A DNA stretch of 10,630 nucleotides. Source: JAOAIV01 sp038849555. GTDB taxonomy: Archaea > Thermoproteota > Bathyarchaeia > Bathyarchaeales > Bathycorpusculaceae. The position numbers and the translations under genes are program-made. The stretch lies in assembly GCA_038849555.1 (NCBI GenBank), contig JAWCMT010000045.1, positions 1-10,630 of the forward strand. The letters are read 5' to 3'. The stretch's first letter is position 1, and each line of letters starts with the position of its first letter. Positions 1 to 6,201 of this stretch are shown here, in pieces. A model generated the notes under the pieces. The model was given only the letters and a program-made list of their open reading frames with translations, did no database searches and was not told the DNA's origin.

Positions 1-49
1 TAAATAATGCACGTAAGTCATTAGCAAGTCGATGGAATTAAGGCTATTG

Positions 50-58
50 TTTAAATAT
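50..58 (+). promoter_or_regulatory. TATA-like box of the 43-codon membrane gene
   Basis: The AT-only stretch TTTAAATAT would place a transcript start near position 78-80. That gives a leader of about 20 bases containing the GGAG ribosome site at 87-90. Seen in sequence only; no experimental support. Confidence 0.4.
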
Positions 59-98
59 TAAAACGTTGAATGGATAAGCAAGAGCCGGAGAACCGCCT

Positions 99-230
99 AT
101 GGATTTAAGCGCGTACTTCCTAACTTTGGAATATATCCTTATGGCATCAACTTTCGTTGCCTTAGTGCTGATATTCTTGTATTCATATTACGGTAAGGAA
201 GAAGAAGAGCAAGCAAGCGAGAAAAGCTAA
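99..230 (+). CDS. small single-pass membrane protein (43 aa), function unknown
   Basis: This 43-codon frame starts with ATG and ends with TAA. A GGAG ribosome-binding site lies at 87-90, eight bases before the start, and a TATA-like box lies at 50-58. The protein begins MDLSAYFLTLEYIL, continues into a hydrophobic segment at about residues 13-31 and ends in a charged tail rich in Glu, Gln and Lys (from about residue 33). That is the layout of a single-pass membrane protein with a soluble acidic tail. I do not recognise a family. It converges on the TIGR00304-type gene and overlaps its stop codon by three bases (227-230). It could be chance, but the promoter, ribosome site, start, membrane helix and tail line up well. 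It is short enough to be dropped by length-filtered gene callers. Confidence 0.6.
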   Translation: MDLSAYFLTLEYILMASTFVALVLIFLYSYYGKEEEEQASEKS

Positions 231-523
231 CTAAGCTTCAACTTCCTGTTCATAACTAAAAACACAACAATGCTTAGAATAGCTATAATGCTGATCGGAA
301 CTATCCAAGTTGCATCTGGACCTGCGCCTATTATTATCGGGAAGGGCCCAATGAAAATGATCGCACCTGCACTTGCGGAACCGCCACCGTAAAGGACTGC
401 GACAAGCAGAATAACCATTATGCCAACAACTATTAGCGCCATACCTATTATTAAAAGTGCAGAAAATTTGCTAAATGCAAGCGCGTCTTCCTCAGAGGAT
501 TCTCGATTTTCTTCAAGGGCCAT
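227..523 (-). CDS. TIGR00304 (DUF131)-type membrane protein, copy 1
   Basis: This 98-residue protein has two predicted membrane helices at about residues 22-46 and 73-91. Between them is a glycine-rich loop carrying GAIIFIGPFPIIIGAG (about 53-68). That IGPxPIIxG signature marks the archaeal TIGR00304 family of small membrane proteins, whose function is unknown. The N terminus is acidic (EENRESSEED) and the C-terminal tail is basic (NRKLKLS). The start is ATG at 523; a GGAGG element lies 12 bases upstream, a little far for ideal use. It is the second gene of a two-gene operon, 19 bases after the stop of its paralogue, and shares that gene's promoter. Family membership is fairly secure from the motif; no function can be given. 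Confidence 0.8.
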   Translation of the reverse strand: MALEENRESSEEDALAFSKFSALLIIGMALIVVGIMVILLVAVLYGGGSASAGAIIFIGPFPIIIGAGPDATWIVPISIIAILSIVVFLVMNRKLKLS

Positions 524-542
524 TTCTCAGCGAAGCCTCCTT

Positions 543-806
543 TCACCTCATTAACATATACTGCAGTATCATAAAGACAACAAGCATAATTGTTAGCGCT
601 AAAGAAAGCAGCAGAACGGTTTTAAGAGATCGCTTATCTGTTCCAAAAATTATTGGAACAGGCCCAATTATTACTGCGCCTCCGCCGTTGATCTTTCTTC
701 TTTTGGCGCTTGAAACGGAGAGCAAAAATAGGGTAACTACAACAATCAGTATGCCAACGAAGACGAGCGCTATGCCGAGAGCGTAAAGCGACGGAGCGTC
801 TATCAC
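543..806 (-). CDS. TIGR00304 (DUF131)-type membrane protein, copy 2
   Basis: This 87-residue protein is the first gene of the tandem pair. Its layout matches its neighbour: helix 1 at about residues 8-30, a basic patch (AKRRK), then GGGAVIIGPVPIIFGTDKR with the family IGPxPIIxGT signature at about 46-57, then helix 2 at about 65-84. The start is GTG at 806, with GGAG (814-817) seven bases upstream. A TATA-like box at 845-854 on this strand would give a leader of roughly 17 bases. The two copies share the motif but differ elsewhere, so this is an old duplication rather than a recent repeat. Function unknown. Confidence 0.8.
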   Translation of the reverse strand: MIDAPSLYALGIALVFVGILIVVVTLFLLSVSSAKRRKINGGGAVIIGPVPIIFGTDKRSLKTVLLLSLALTIMLVVFMILQYMLMR

Positions 807-844
807 TTTCTCTCTCCCAGCTTCATCTTAAGAAGGAAAAGAGG

Positions 845-854
845 CTTTAATAAA
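845..854 (-). promoter_or_regulatory. TATA-like box of the TIGR00304 pair
   Basis: Read on the minus strand this is TTTATTAAAG. A start about 26 bases downstream falls near 824, just before the GGAG ribosome site at 814-817 and the GTG at 806. The spacing fits a short-leader archaeal transcript. It forms a divergent promoter region with the box at 889-899. Confidence 0.5.
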
Positions 855-888
855 CTTAGCCAAACAGTGTAATTGAAGAAGGGCACAG

Positions 889-899
889 AAAAATTAAAA
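889..899 (+). promoter_or_regulatory. TATA-like box of the RPA-type gene
   Basis: The AT-only run AAAAATTAAAA, centred near 894, predicts a transcript start at about 920. That start would make the GTG at 920 leaderless or give the ATG at 935 a very short leader. No ribosome-binding site is seen before either start, which agrees with leaderless translation. Confidence 0.45.
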
Positions 900-919
900 C
901 AGGCCGATATTGCTTATCC

Positions 920-1783
920 GTGTTGACGTCAAATATGTCCGCTGAAGAAATTATTCAACAGATTCTCTCGAAGCATCCCGAACTCAGTCGAAACCAGATT
1001 CTTGAAAAATTGAATGCGGAAAAAAGCAAAACGGGCGGGCTTATAGCAGACGAGACGCTTCTCCGTTTGATTGCAGCCAGATACGGCGTTGAAATTACAC
1101 GAGAGCACGCTGATAATAGGTTACGCATAAGCCATTTAGTTCCAGGATTAAATGATGTTACAGTAACTGGCCGGGTAGTTGCAGTTTATCCTTCAAGGAA
1201 CTTTGAAGGCGAAAAACCGGGAAAATTGGCAAGCGTGATTATCGCCGACAAAGACACGACGATACGGGTAATATTATGGAATGATAAAACCGAGCTGGTC
1301 GAAAAAGGCGAGTTGAAAGCGGGGCAAGTCGTTCGTTTTCTTCATGGGTATACCCGTGAAGACCGTAAAGGCAAAGTGGAATTACATGTTGGCAGCAAAA
1401 GCCAGATTGAAATTGAAACACAAAACGTAAAAGCAGAGGATTACCCCTTTATCACCAAGTTTGCCACAAAAATCAGCAATGTAACCAAGACGCATAAGGA
1501 TATCCATCTTGTGGGTACAGTGAAAGAGCTGTTTCCTACTTCCAAATTTGCAAGAAGCGACATGAGCGAAGGAACGGTTACGCGTTTTACGCTGGCAGAT
1601 GAAACTGGAGAAGTGCCCGTTGTAGCTTGGAATGAAAAAGCAGAAGAGCTTGTAAAAATTCTGAAAATAAACACGAATTTACAGTTGATAAATGCAAAAA
1701 TTAAGGAAAACGCAAATGGCAAACTTGAAGTACATGTTGACGCTTATACCTACGTTGAAGTTTTAGAGCGCCCTAATTTTTGA
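920..1783 (+). CDS. RPA-type single-stranded DNA-binding protein with two OB folds
   Basis: This 287-residue protein looks like archaeal replication protein A, which coats single-stranded DNA during replication and repair. Residues 1-60 form a helical N-terminal region resembling those on other archaeal RPA-like proteins. Two OB-fold units follow, at about 69-165 and 185-282. They are recognisably repeated: LVPGLNDVTVTGRVVAVYP then IADKDTTIRVILWND in the first, and IHLVGTVKELFPTSKF then LADETGEVPVVAWNE in the second. Each ends with GK(V/L)E(L/V)HV. The protein has no cysteine, so the C-terminal zinc finger of some archaeal RPAs is absent. The listed start is GTG at 920; ATG at 935 is a good alternative. 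The last 21 bases overlap the 3' end of the convergent dehydrogenase gene. Function is inferred from the family. Confidence 0.88.
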   Translation: MLTSNMSAEEIIQQILSKHPELSRNQILEKLNAEKSKTGGLIADETLLRLIAARYGVEITREHADNRLRISHLVPGLNDVTVTGRVVAVYPSRNFEGEKPGKLASVIIADKDTTIRVILWNDKTELVEKGELKAGQVVRFLHGYTREDRKGKVELHVGSKSQIEIETQNVKAEDYPFITKFATKISNVTKTHKDIHLVGTVKELFPTSKFARSDMSEGTVTRFTLADETGEVPVVAWNEKAEELVKILKINTNLQLINAKIKENANGKLEVHVDAYTYVEVLERPNF

Positions 1784-2788
1784 TGCTACTGCTTCGCTCA
1801 TCTCGTTTGTGGTGGACGAACCGCCTAAGTCTTTTGTGCGCACTTTCCCTTCGCTGAGCACTTGTATAACCGCTTTTTCAATCTTCGCCGCAGCCTCTTT
1901 TTCGCCTAAATAGTCCAGCATCATCTGCGCCGCCATTATAGTTGCTATAGGATTAACAATGTTCTGTCCCGTATACTTAGGCGCGGATCCATGGACAGGC
2001 TCGAACATGCCGTATGCGTCGCCTATGTTTGCGCCGGCAGCTAAACCTAAACTGCCCGTGACTTGCGCTGCTTCGTCAGAAATTACGTCGCCAAAGAGGT
2101 TTGTGGTGACTATGACATCGAAAGTTTCAGGCTTTTTAACCAGATGCATTGTCATGGCGTCTATATGGACATCATCGACTGTCACGGCAGGGTATTTAAG
2201 CGCGACTTCTTTCACGGCGTCTTTGAAAATGCCGTCGGTTAATCTCAGAATATTACCCTTATGTACGTAAGTCAAGTGTTTTCTCCGCTTGGCAGCAAGC
2301 TTAAAAGCGAATTCCGCGACACGCAAAGAAGCCTCCTTAGTAATTATCCGCAGGGCTATGCCAACGCCCGGCGCAACCTCATACTCGATGCCAGAGTACA
2401 TGCCCTCGGTGTTCTCGCGGACAACAACCAAATCTATGTTTGGCTTTAACGCTTCCACATTAGGAAAAGAACGGCATGGTCTTACATTCGCGTAAAGGTT
2501 GAACAATTTCCTAATTTTTACTGCCACACTGACGGGAGCACCAGGCGTTTCCGGCGTGGTCATTGGACCTTTAAGGCAAGCATCCGTTTTCTTCAGCAAC
2601 GCAATTGTTTCTTCAGGCAGGTTAGTGCCATATTTTTCTATGCAGTAATAGCCTGCTTCGCCATAGAGAAAATTAAGCTTAAACCTCGCGGATTCTTGAG
2701 TAGCCTCTAAGACTTTTATGGTTGCATCCGTAACTTCTGGGCCTATTCCATCGCCTTTTAACACGGCAATATTGTAAGTTTTTGACAT
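1763..2788 (-). CDS. isocitrate/isopropylmalate dehydrogenase family protein
   Basis: This metal- and NAD(P)-dependent oxidative decarboxylase acts on a 3-substituted malate (isocitrate, homoisocitrate or 3-isopropylmalate). From the ATG at 2788 it is 341 residues, normal for the family. Visible motifs are GDGIGPE (12-18), LYANVRP (98-104), RENTEGMYSG (124-133), HKGNILRLTDG (176-186), NLFGDVISDEAA (230-241, metal-binding aspartates) and HGSAPKYTGQN (266-276). The Lys-Tyr pair in the last motif matches the NADP-selecting pair of E. coli isocitrate dehydrogenase. A serine six residues before the first substrate arginine matches that enzyme's Ser113, but the Asn115 equivalent is alanine. The substrate therefore cannot be settled: leucine, lysine or citrate-type pathways all remain possible. 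A GTG at 2797 would add three residues, but a TATA-like box fits leaderless ATG use at 2788. It stands alone on its strand, not in a leu cluster. Confidence 0.9.
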   Translation of the reverse strand: MSKTYNIAVLKGDGIGPEVTDATIKVLEATQESARFKLNFLYGEAGYYCIEKYGTNLPEETIALLKKTDACLKGPMTTPETPGAPVSVAVKIRKLFNLYANVRPCRSFPNVEALKPNIDLVVVRENTEGMYSGIEYEVAPGVGIALRIITKEASLRVAEFAFKLAAKRRKHLTYVHKGNILRLTDGIFKDAVKEVALKYPAVTVDDVHIDAMTMHLVKKPETFDVIVTTNLFGDVISDEAAQVTGSLGLAAGANIGDAYGMFEPVHGSAPKYTGQNIVNPIATIMAAQMMLDYLGEKEAAAKIEKAVIQVLSEGKVRTKDLGGSSTTNEMSEAVASKIRAL

Positions 2789-2805
2789 TGAAACCACTTC
2801 TGTAA

Positions 2806-2816
2806 GGTAAAAATAT
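2806..2816 (-). promoter_or_regulatory. TATA-like box of the dehydrogenase gene
   Basis: The minus strand reads ATATTTTTACC here. The expected transcript start is near 2786-2788, coinciding with the ATG. This supports a leaderless transcript and argues against the GTG three codons upstream. Confidence 0.4.
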
Positions 2817-2990
2817 TCTCCTCAATTTATCATTATTCCCTCTTTACCAAAGAAACAAGCGCAGTATTAGTTAAAAATCAAATCATATAACCTCCCAAAA
2901 CAGCCTTTTAGCCGCAGTCTTCGATGCTTAATCAGTCTATGTTAAAATACAAACTAAAGAAACATGTCAAAGTGCAGACTTGGAGAATTT

Positions 2991-2996
2991 AAAAAA
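2991..2996 (-). terminator. poly-T terminator of the H-protein/flavoprotein operon
   Basis: A run of six T on the minus strand lies 11 bases past the flavoprotein stop. T tracts of this kind terminate archaeal transcription. No strong hairpin precedes it. The surrounding spacer (2789-3007) otherwise shows only the dehydrogenase promoter and no RNA gene. Confidence 0.4.
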
Positions 2997-3007
2997 GTGG
3001 GGGAACC

Positions 3008-4354
3008 TTAACGAAGCTTCATCAGAACCATTTCCGCAGCTAAAATCATAGGCTCCCAAGTTTCATTCAGTGGCGGCGCATATGCCGTGTCTGCCTTAGC
3101 TAACTCGCGCACAGTCATGCCCTTCTGGATGGCGAAGGACAAGGCGTTTATGCGTTGCGTAACTTCTTCAGCGCCAACTATCTGCGCGCCTACAATACGC
3201 TGCGACTCCTTTTCAACGACAAGCTTAACTTTTATGGGCAACGCGTTAGGGTAGTAATCAGCTCTTGTCTTCGAGCTTATGGTGCCAGTGACCACTTCAA
3301 TCCCCGCTCTTTTCGCTGCTGTTTCAGTTAACCCTGTTGCGCCAGCTTCTATATTGAAAAGCCGCGTTACAGCTGAACCCAAAACACCTGGAAAGAGGGC
3401 GTAACCGCCTGCAGCGTTTATTCCAGCAACTTTACCCTGCTTAACTGCGACAGTACCTAACTGCGCACATACAGGCTTGTGAGTAATCAGATTCGGGGCT
3501 TCTGCGCAGTCACCAACCGCGTAAACATCCTTGACTTCAGTTTCCATTCGCGCATTTGTTTTTATGCCCCTTGACTCTCCTAAAGGTATCCCAGCGTCCG
3601 CCGCAAGCCTCGTATTCGCACGAACACCAAAAGCGCTGAGGAAAAGATCCGCTTCTATCTTTTCGCCTCCAGCCATAATCGCCGATACACTGTCACCGCC
3701 GAGAAACTCTTCTACGGGTTTCTCCGTGAGAATGCGCATGCCATGCTCTTGCAGATGCTCCTGAACAAGCTTCGCCATGTCTGCGTCAAGCATCTGCGGC
3801 AATATCTGCGACAGCATCTCCACAACCGTAACCTTCAAGCCTCGCTCAGTTAACGCTACGCCTGTTTCCAGCCCGATTAGGCCGGCGCCCATTACAACTG
3901 CTGATTTAGCGCCGTTCTGCACCTCTTGAAGAATCCTTTCTCCGTCTTCCAAAGTGCGAAGGCTACAGATCCCTTGCTTTTCTGAACCCTTAATTGGAGG
4001 CGTAAAGGCATCTGCGCCTGTGGCTATCACAAGACTGTCGTATTGCAGCGTCTCTGTGGCACCATTCTTGTCGATGGCTGTAACCGTCTTATCTTTCGTG
4101 CTGATGGCACGAACCTTAGTTTCAGTTTTCAGATTCAGCTTCATCATTTGGAAGTACGCTTGCGAATAAACAATCAGATCTTTAAAGCTTGGGATTTGAC
4201 CACCTATTACGAAGGGCAAGCCGCAGCGGGAATAGCCAGCGGTTTTTTCCTGTGTTATTAGCGTGATTTCTGCAGTGTGGTCTTTTTTCCTTGCTGATGA
4301 AGCAGCTTCGACGCCGGCAGCGTTGGCGCCTATAACTATTATTCGCTTGGCCAT
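3008..4354 (-). CDS. FAD/NAD(P)-dependent oxidoreductase, NADH oxidase/CoA-disulfide reductase family
   Basis: This 448-residue flavoprotein belongs to the pyridine-nucleotide disulfide oxidoreductase superfamily. Visible in order: an FAD-binding dinucleotide motif (GANAAG, 9-14), an active-site SRCGLPF with one cysteine (Cys44), the ATG motif (111-113), an NAD(P)-binding GAGLIG (156-161), a second FAD motif VYAVGDC (277-283), and a dimerisation domain ending in a YAPPLNETWEP segment typical of CoA-disulfide reductases. The single cysteine at this position marks NADH oxidase, CoA-disulfide and polysulfide reductases. The CxxxxC of dihydrolipoamide dehydrogenase is absent. The gene lies 12 bases after the H-protein gene. 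Its AAGGA ribosome site (4363-4367) touches that gene's TGA stop, so the two are probably translationally coupled. The substrate cannot be named from sequence: O2, CoA disulfide, a persulfide or the lipoyl H protein are candidates. Confidence 0.87.
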   Translation of the reverse strand: MAKRIIVIGANAAGVEAASSARKKDHTAEITLITQEKTAGYSRCGLPFVIGGQIPSFKDLIVYSQAYFQMMKLNLKTETKVRAISTKDKTVTAIDKNGATETLQYDSLVIATGADAFTPPIKGSEKQGICSLRTLEDGERILQEVQNGAKSAVVMGAGLIGLETGVALTERGLKVTVVEMLSQILPQMLDADMAKLVQEHLQEHGMRILTEKPVEEFLGGDSVSAIMAGGEKIEADLFLSAFGVRANTRLAADAGIPLGESRGIKTNARMETEVKDVYAVGDCAEAPNLITHKPVCAQLGTVAVKQGKVAGINAAGGYALFPGVLGSAVTRLFNIEAGATGLTETAAKRAGIEVVTGTISSKTRADYYPNALPIKVKLVVEKESQRIVGAQIVGAEEVTQRINALSFAIQKGMTVRELAKADTAYAPPLNETWEPMILAAEMVLMKLR

Positions 4355-4366
4355 CCTAGGGTTCCT

Positions 4367-4777
4367 TCATTTTATCTGGTTCTTGTGCCACTCTACCGCT
4401 GTATCAAAGCTCATTAAATTAGGCAATTCCGCTTGCAGATTTGAGGGTTTCACAACGATCAGCCACCCTTTCACGTAGGGATCCTCATTTAAAATCTCCG
4501 GCTTGGACTGAACCTCAGTGTTGACTTCCTCCACGGTTCCGCTTACGGCAGCTATCACGTCGGAAACGGCTTTTACCGATTCAAGTGTGCCATAAGGCTC
4601 ATTTTGTTTTACTTCTGTCCCTACTTCTGGCAGATCAGCGTAAACTATCTCACGCAACTGCTTTTGTGCGTAGTCAGTTATGCCCATGCGGACTTTGTCG
4701 CCTTCAATTTTCATCCATGCAAAATCCTTTGAGTAATAAAGTCCCTCTGGAACTTCGTATCCGTCTACTTTAACCAT
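4367..4777 (-). CDS. gcvH: glycine cleavage H-type lipoyl carrier protein
   Basis: This 136-residue protein matches glycine-cleavage H proteins (about 125-130 residues) along its length. It has GITDYAQKQLREIVYADLPEVG-type core sequence (32-53), then the lipoyl-attachment hairpin GTLESVKAVSD (63-73) with Lys69 as the lipoylated residue, then SGTVEEVN and DPYVKGWLIVVKP. In canonical H proteins the core usually reads LGDIVYV; here it is LREIVYA, a modest departure. The start is ATG at 4777 with a strong GAGGTG ribosome site (4786-4791) eight bases upstream and a TATA-like box at 4816-4823. It is the first gene of a two-gene operon with a flavoprotein. No P, T or L protein of the glycine cleavage system is in view, so it may serve glycine cleavage elsewhere in the genome or act as a dedicated lipoyl carrier in sulfur or C1 redox chemistry. 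Confidence 0.92.
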   Translation of the reverse strand: MVKVDGYEVPEGLYYSKDFAWMKIEGDKVRMGITDYAQKQLREIVYADLPEVGTEVKQNEPYGTLESVKAVSDVIAAVSGTVEEVNTEVQSKPEILNEDPYVKGWLIVVKPSNLQAELPNLMSFDTAVEWHKNQIK

Positions 4778-4785
4778 GCAAATTG

Positions 4786-4791
4786 CACCTC
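4786..4791 (-). promoter_or_regulatory. ribosome-binding site of gcvH
   Basis: GAGGTG on the minus strand, eight bases before the ATG at 4777, is the strongest Shine-Dalgarno match seen in the window and fixes this start. Confidence 0.7.
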
Positions 4792-4815
4792 TAAAGGGTA
4801 TTTGGGTTTTCAGCC

Positions 4816-4823
4816 CTTAAAAG
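4816..4823 (-). promoter_or_regulatory. TATA-like box of the gcvH-flavoprotein operon
   Basis: CTTTTAAG on the minus strand lies in the 74-base gap after the inositol-phosphate synthase stop. It predicts a start near 4794, just ahead of the GAGGTG site, so this operon probably has its own promoter and does not depend on read-through from ino1. Confidence 0.45.
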
Positions 4824-4851
4824 CTTTCATAGAGTCTTCATGATTTAACGG

Positions 4852-5931
4852 TCAGCGTTCCCTTAAACCCGCAATGTAATCTTCAACCCACTGCTTGGCG
4901 GTGGAGTCGGGCACCTGAATCGGCGGATGCTTAAACGCGTATGAAGATACGCTTATTAGAGTGCCTTTGATTTTTCGGTCTAAAGCTATTTTCACGGCTC
5001 TTATCAGGTCGATTACAACGCCTGCGCTGTTCGGTGAATCTTCAACCTCGAGTTTGACGTTTATGGTTATGGGGCGGTCGCCGAACTTTCTGCCCTTAAG
5101 CGTTATATAACATATTTTCTTATTCTGGAGGAAAGGCACATAGTCTGATGGGCCTATTCTAGTAGGCAGTTCATACGGAACGAGGCTTGTAACAGCTTCT
5201 GTTTTACTTATTCGTTTGGTCTTCAGCCTATTTTCAACTGTCATGTTTAAGAAGTCCGTGTCTCCGCCGAGGTTCAGCTGATAAGTTTCATCAACTATGA
5301 CACCGCGATCTAGGCACAGACGCACGAGATTGCGATGCAGTATTGTTGCGCCCACTTGGCTTTTAATATCATCGCCAGCCACGGGCAGCCCAGCTTTCTC
5401 GAACTTTTTGCTCCATTCTGGATCTGAAGCGATGAATTCAGGCATGCAATTCACAAAGGCGCATCCTGCATCGATGGCTGCTTGAGCGTAAAATCGAGTG
5501 GCTTCTCGGCTTCCAACCGGCAGATAATTCACCAGCACATCGGCTTTTGCTTCTTTTAAAACTTTAACTACATCATCGCTACCATGCGTTTTCTCATCGT
5601 AAACATTGAAGACTTTCTTCATATGCTGGGCCACACCGTCTAAAATAGGGCCTGTGGAAACTTTGACGCCTAGATGTGGAACCGAGGCAAATTTTGGGCA
5701 ACAATTTGGTTCGGTGAATATGGCTTCAGAAAGGTCTTTCCCAATTTTGTTTTTGTTCACGTCGAAGGCGGCAACGAACCTGATGTCTCTTATGTGGTAT
5801 CCTCCGAAGTTTACGTGCATGAGCCCTGGAACCGTGGCGCCTTCTTTAGCGTCTTTATAGTATTGGGTTCCTTGGATTAGGGCGGATGCGCTGTTGCCTA
5901 CGCCAACGAGTGCTACGCGGATTTCTGGCAA
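4852..5931 (-). CDS. ino1: myo-inositol-1-phosphate synthase (inositol-3-phosphate synthase)
   Basis: This NAD-dependent cytosolic enzyme isomerises glucose 6-phosphate to inositol phosphate, the first step towards archaeal inositol phospholipids and, in some species, inositol-based compatible solutes. The 359-residue length fits the short archaeal/actinobacterial type. Visible motifs are GVGNSAS (10-16, NAD binding), NYLPVGS (135-141), NCMPEFIAS (161-169), GDDIKSQVGAT (186-196), LNLGGDTDFLNM (219-230) and EDSPNSAG (297-304). The start is TTG at 5931. An in-frame TAA lies two codons upstream, so no earlier ATG or GTG is possible, and GAGGG (5939-5943) sits seven bases before it. It is transcribed divergently from ftr and followed 74 bases later by the gcvH operon on the same strand. 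Assignment is confident from family motifs. Confidence 0.95.
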   Translation of the reverse strand: MPEIRVALVGVGNSASALIQGTQYYKDAKEGATVPGLMHVNFGGYHIRDIRFVAAFDVNKNKIGKDLSEAIFTEPNCCPKFASVPHLGVKVSTGPILDGVAQHMKKVFNVYDEKTHGSDDVVKVLKEAKADVLVNYLPVGSREATRFYAQAAIDAGCAFVNCMPEFIASDPEWSKKFEKAGLPVAGDDIKSQVGATILHRNLVRLCLDRGVIVDETYQLNLGGDTDFLNMTVENRLKTKRISKTEAVTSLVPYELPTRIGPSDYVPFLQNKKICYITLKGRKFGDRPITINVKLEVEDSPNSAGVVIDLIRAVKIALDRKIKGTLISVSSYAFKHPPIQVPDSTAKQWVEDYIAGLRER

Positions 5932-5938
5932 ATTTTAA

Positions 5939-5943
5939 CCCTC
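5939..5943 (-). promoter_or_regulatory. ribosome-binding site supporting the TTG start of ino1
   Basis: GAGGG on the minus strand lies seven bases before the TTG at 5931. With the in-frame TAA at 5935-5937 it decides the start of ino1. Confidence 0.55.
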
Positions 5944-5972
5944 TTAGTGTGGAAGGCTTATTGTTTGTCTGT

Positions 5973-5980
5973 GCTATAAC
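5973..5980 (-). promoter_or_regulatory. TATA-like box of ino1
   Basis: GTTATAGC on the minus strand predicts a start near 5950, giving a leader of about 19 bases that contains the GAGGG site. The core is nearly symmetric, so it could also fire on the plus strand towards the small frame at 5995. Confidence 0.4.
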
Positions 5981-5994
5981 TTTTTCCTAAAAGA

Positions 5995-6153
5995 ATGAAG
6001 TTTTGGCCTGTTGCTGCTGATGCAAAATTGGTTTTGGTGTTGGAAAAGACCACGGCTGAGATTGATAGCGGTTTGAATGGGGATGGGATAAAACTGGGAA
6101 ATTCGTGTGGCATACCTAAAAATGGCGTGTTAGTCACGAAAACTCTTAAATGA
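5995..6153 (+). CDS. possible small protein (52 aa), doubtful
   Basis: This ATG-to-TGA frame of 52 codons fills most of the 270-base spacer between ino1 and ftr. The peptide begins MKFWPVAADAKLVLVLEKTTAEI and ends in GVLVTKTLK. Its composition is ordinary for a soluble protein, with Gly, Lys, Val and Leu balanced and one cysteine. I recognise no family. No ribosome-binding site precedes the ATG; a TATA-like element at 5973-5980 lies in the same interval but fits ino1 better. It may be a real small gene, the remnant of a longer one, or chance. Conservation of the frame in relatives would decide. Confidence 0.25.
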   Translation: MKFWPVAADAKLVLVLEKTTAEIDSGLNGDGIKLGNSCGIPKNGVLVTKTLK

Positions 6154-6176
6154 GAGCGAGAAATAACTGAATCACA

Positions 6177-6189
6177 ATTTAACGTATAC
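6177..6189 (+). promoter_or_regulatory. TATA-like region of ftr
   Basis: Two overlapping AT-rich candidates, ATTTAA and GTATACT, lie here. They predict transcript starts at about 6204-6213, at or beside the ATG codons at 6202 and 6214. There is no good ribosome site, which is consistent with a leaderless message. Confidence 0.35.
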
Positions 6190-6201
6190 TAACTGGCAAG
6201 G

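Noticed and set aside
70..108. Twelve-codon frame (MDKQEPENRLWI) ahead of the 43-codon gene
   Set aside because: It lies only about 12-20 bases after the TATA-like box, so it would start before the expected transcript start, and it has no ribosome site.
2884..2896. GGGAGG followed by ATG on the minus strand, like a strong ribosome site and start
   Set aside because: The frame is ATG ATT TGA, only two codons, and the spacing is four bases. There is no coding sequence to support a gene.
2925..2993. Plus-strand 22-codon frame in the spacer between the dehydrogenase and flavoprotein genes
   Set aside because: It has no ribosome site and a composition expected of AT-rich spacer; too short to support.
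5606..5880. Overlapping plus-strand open frames inside the inositol-phosphate synthase gene
   Set aside because: The opposite strand encodes conserved Ino1 motifs throughout. These frames lack ribosome sites and recognisable domains.
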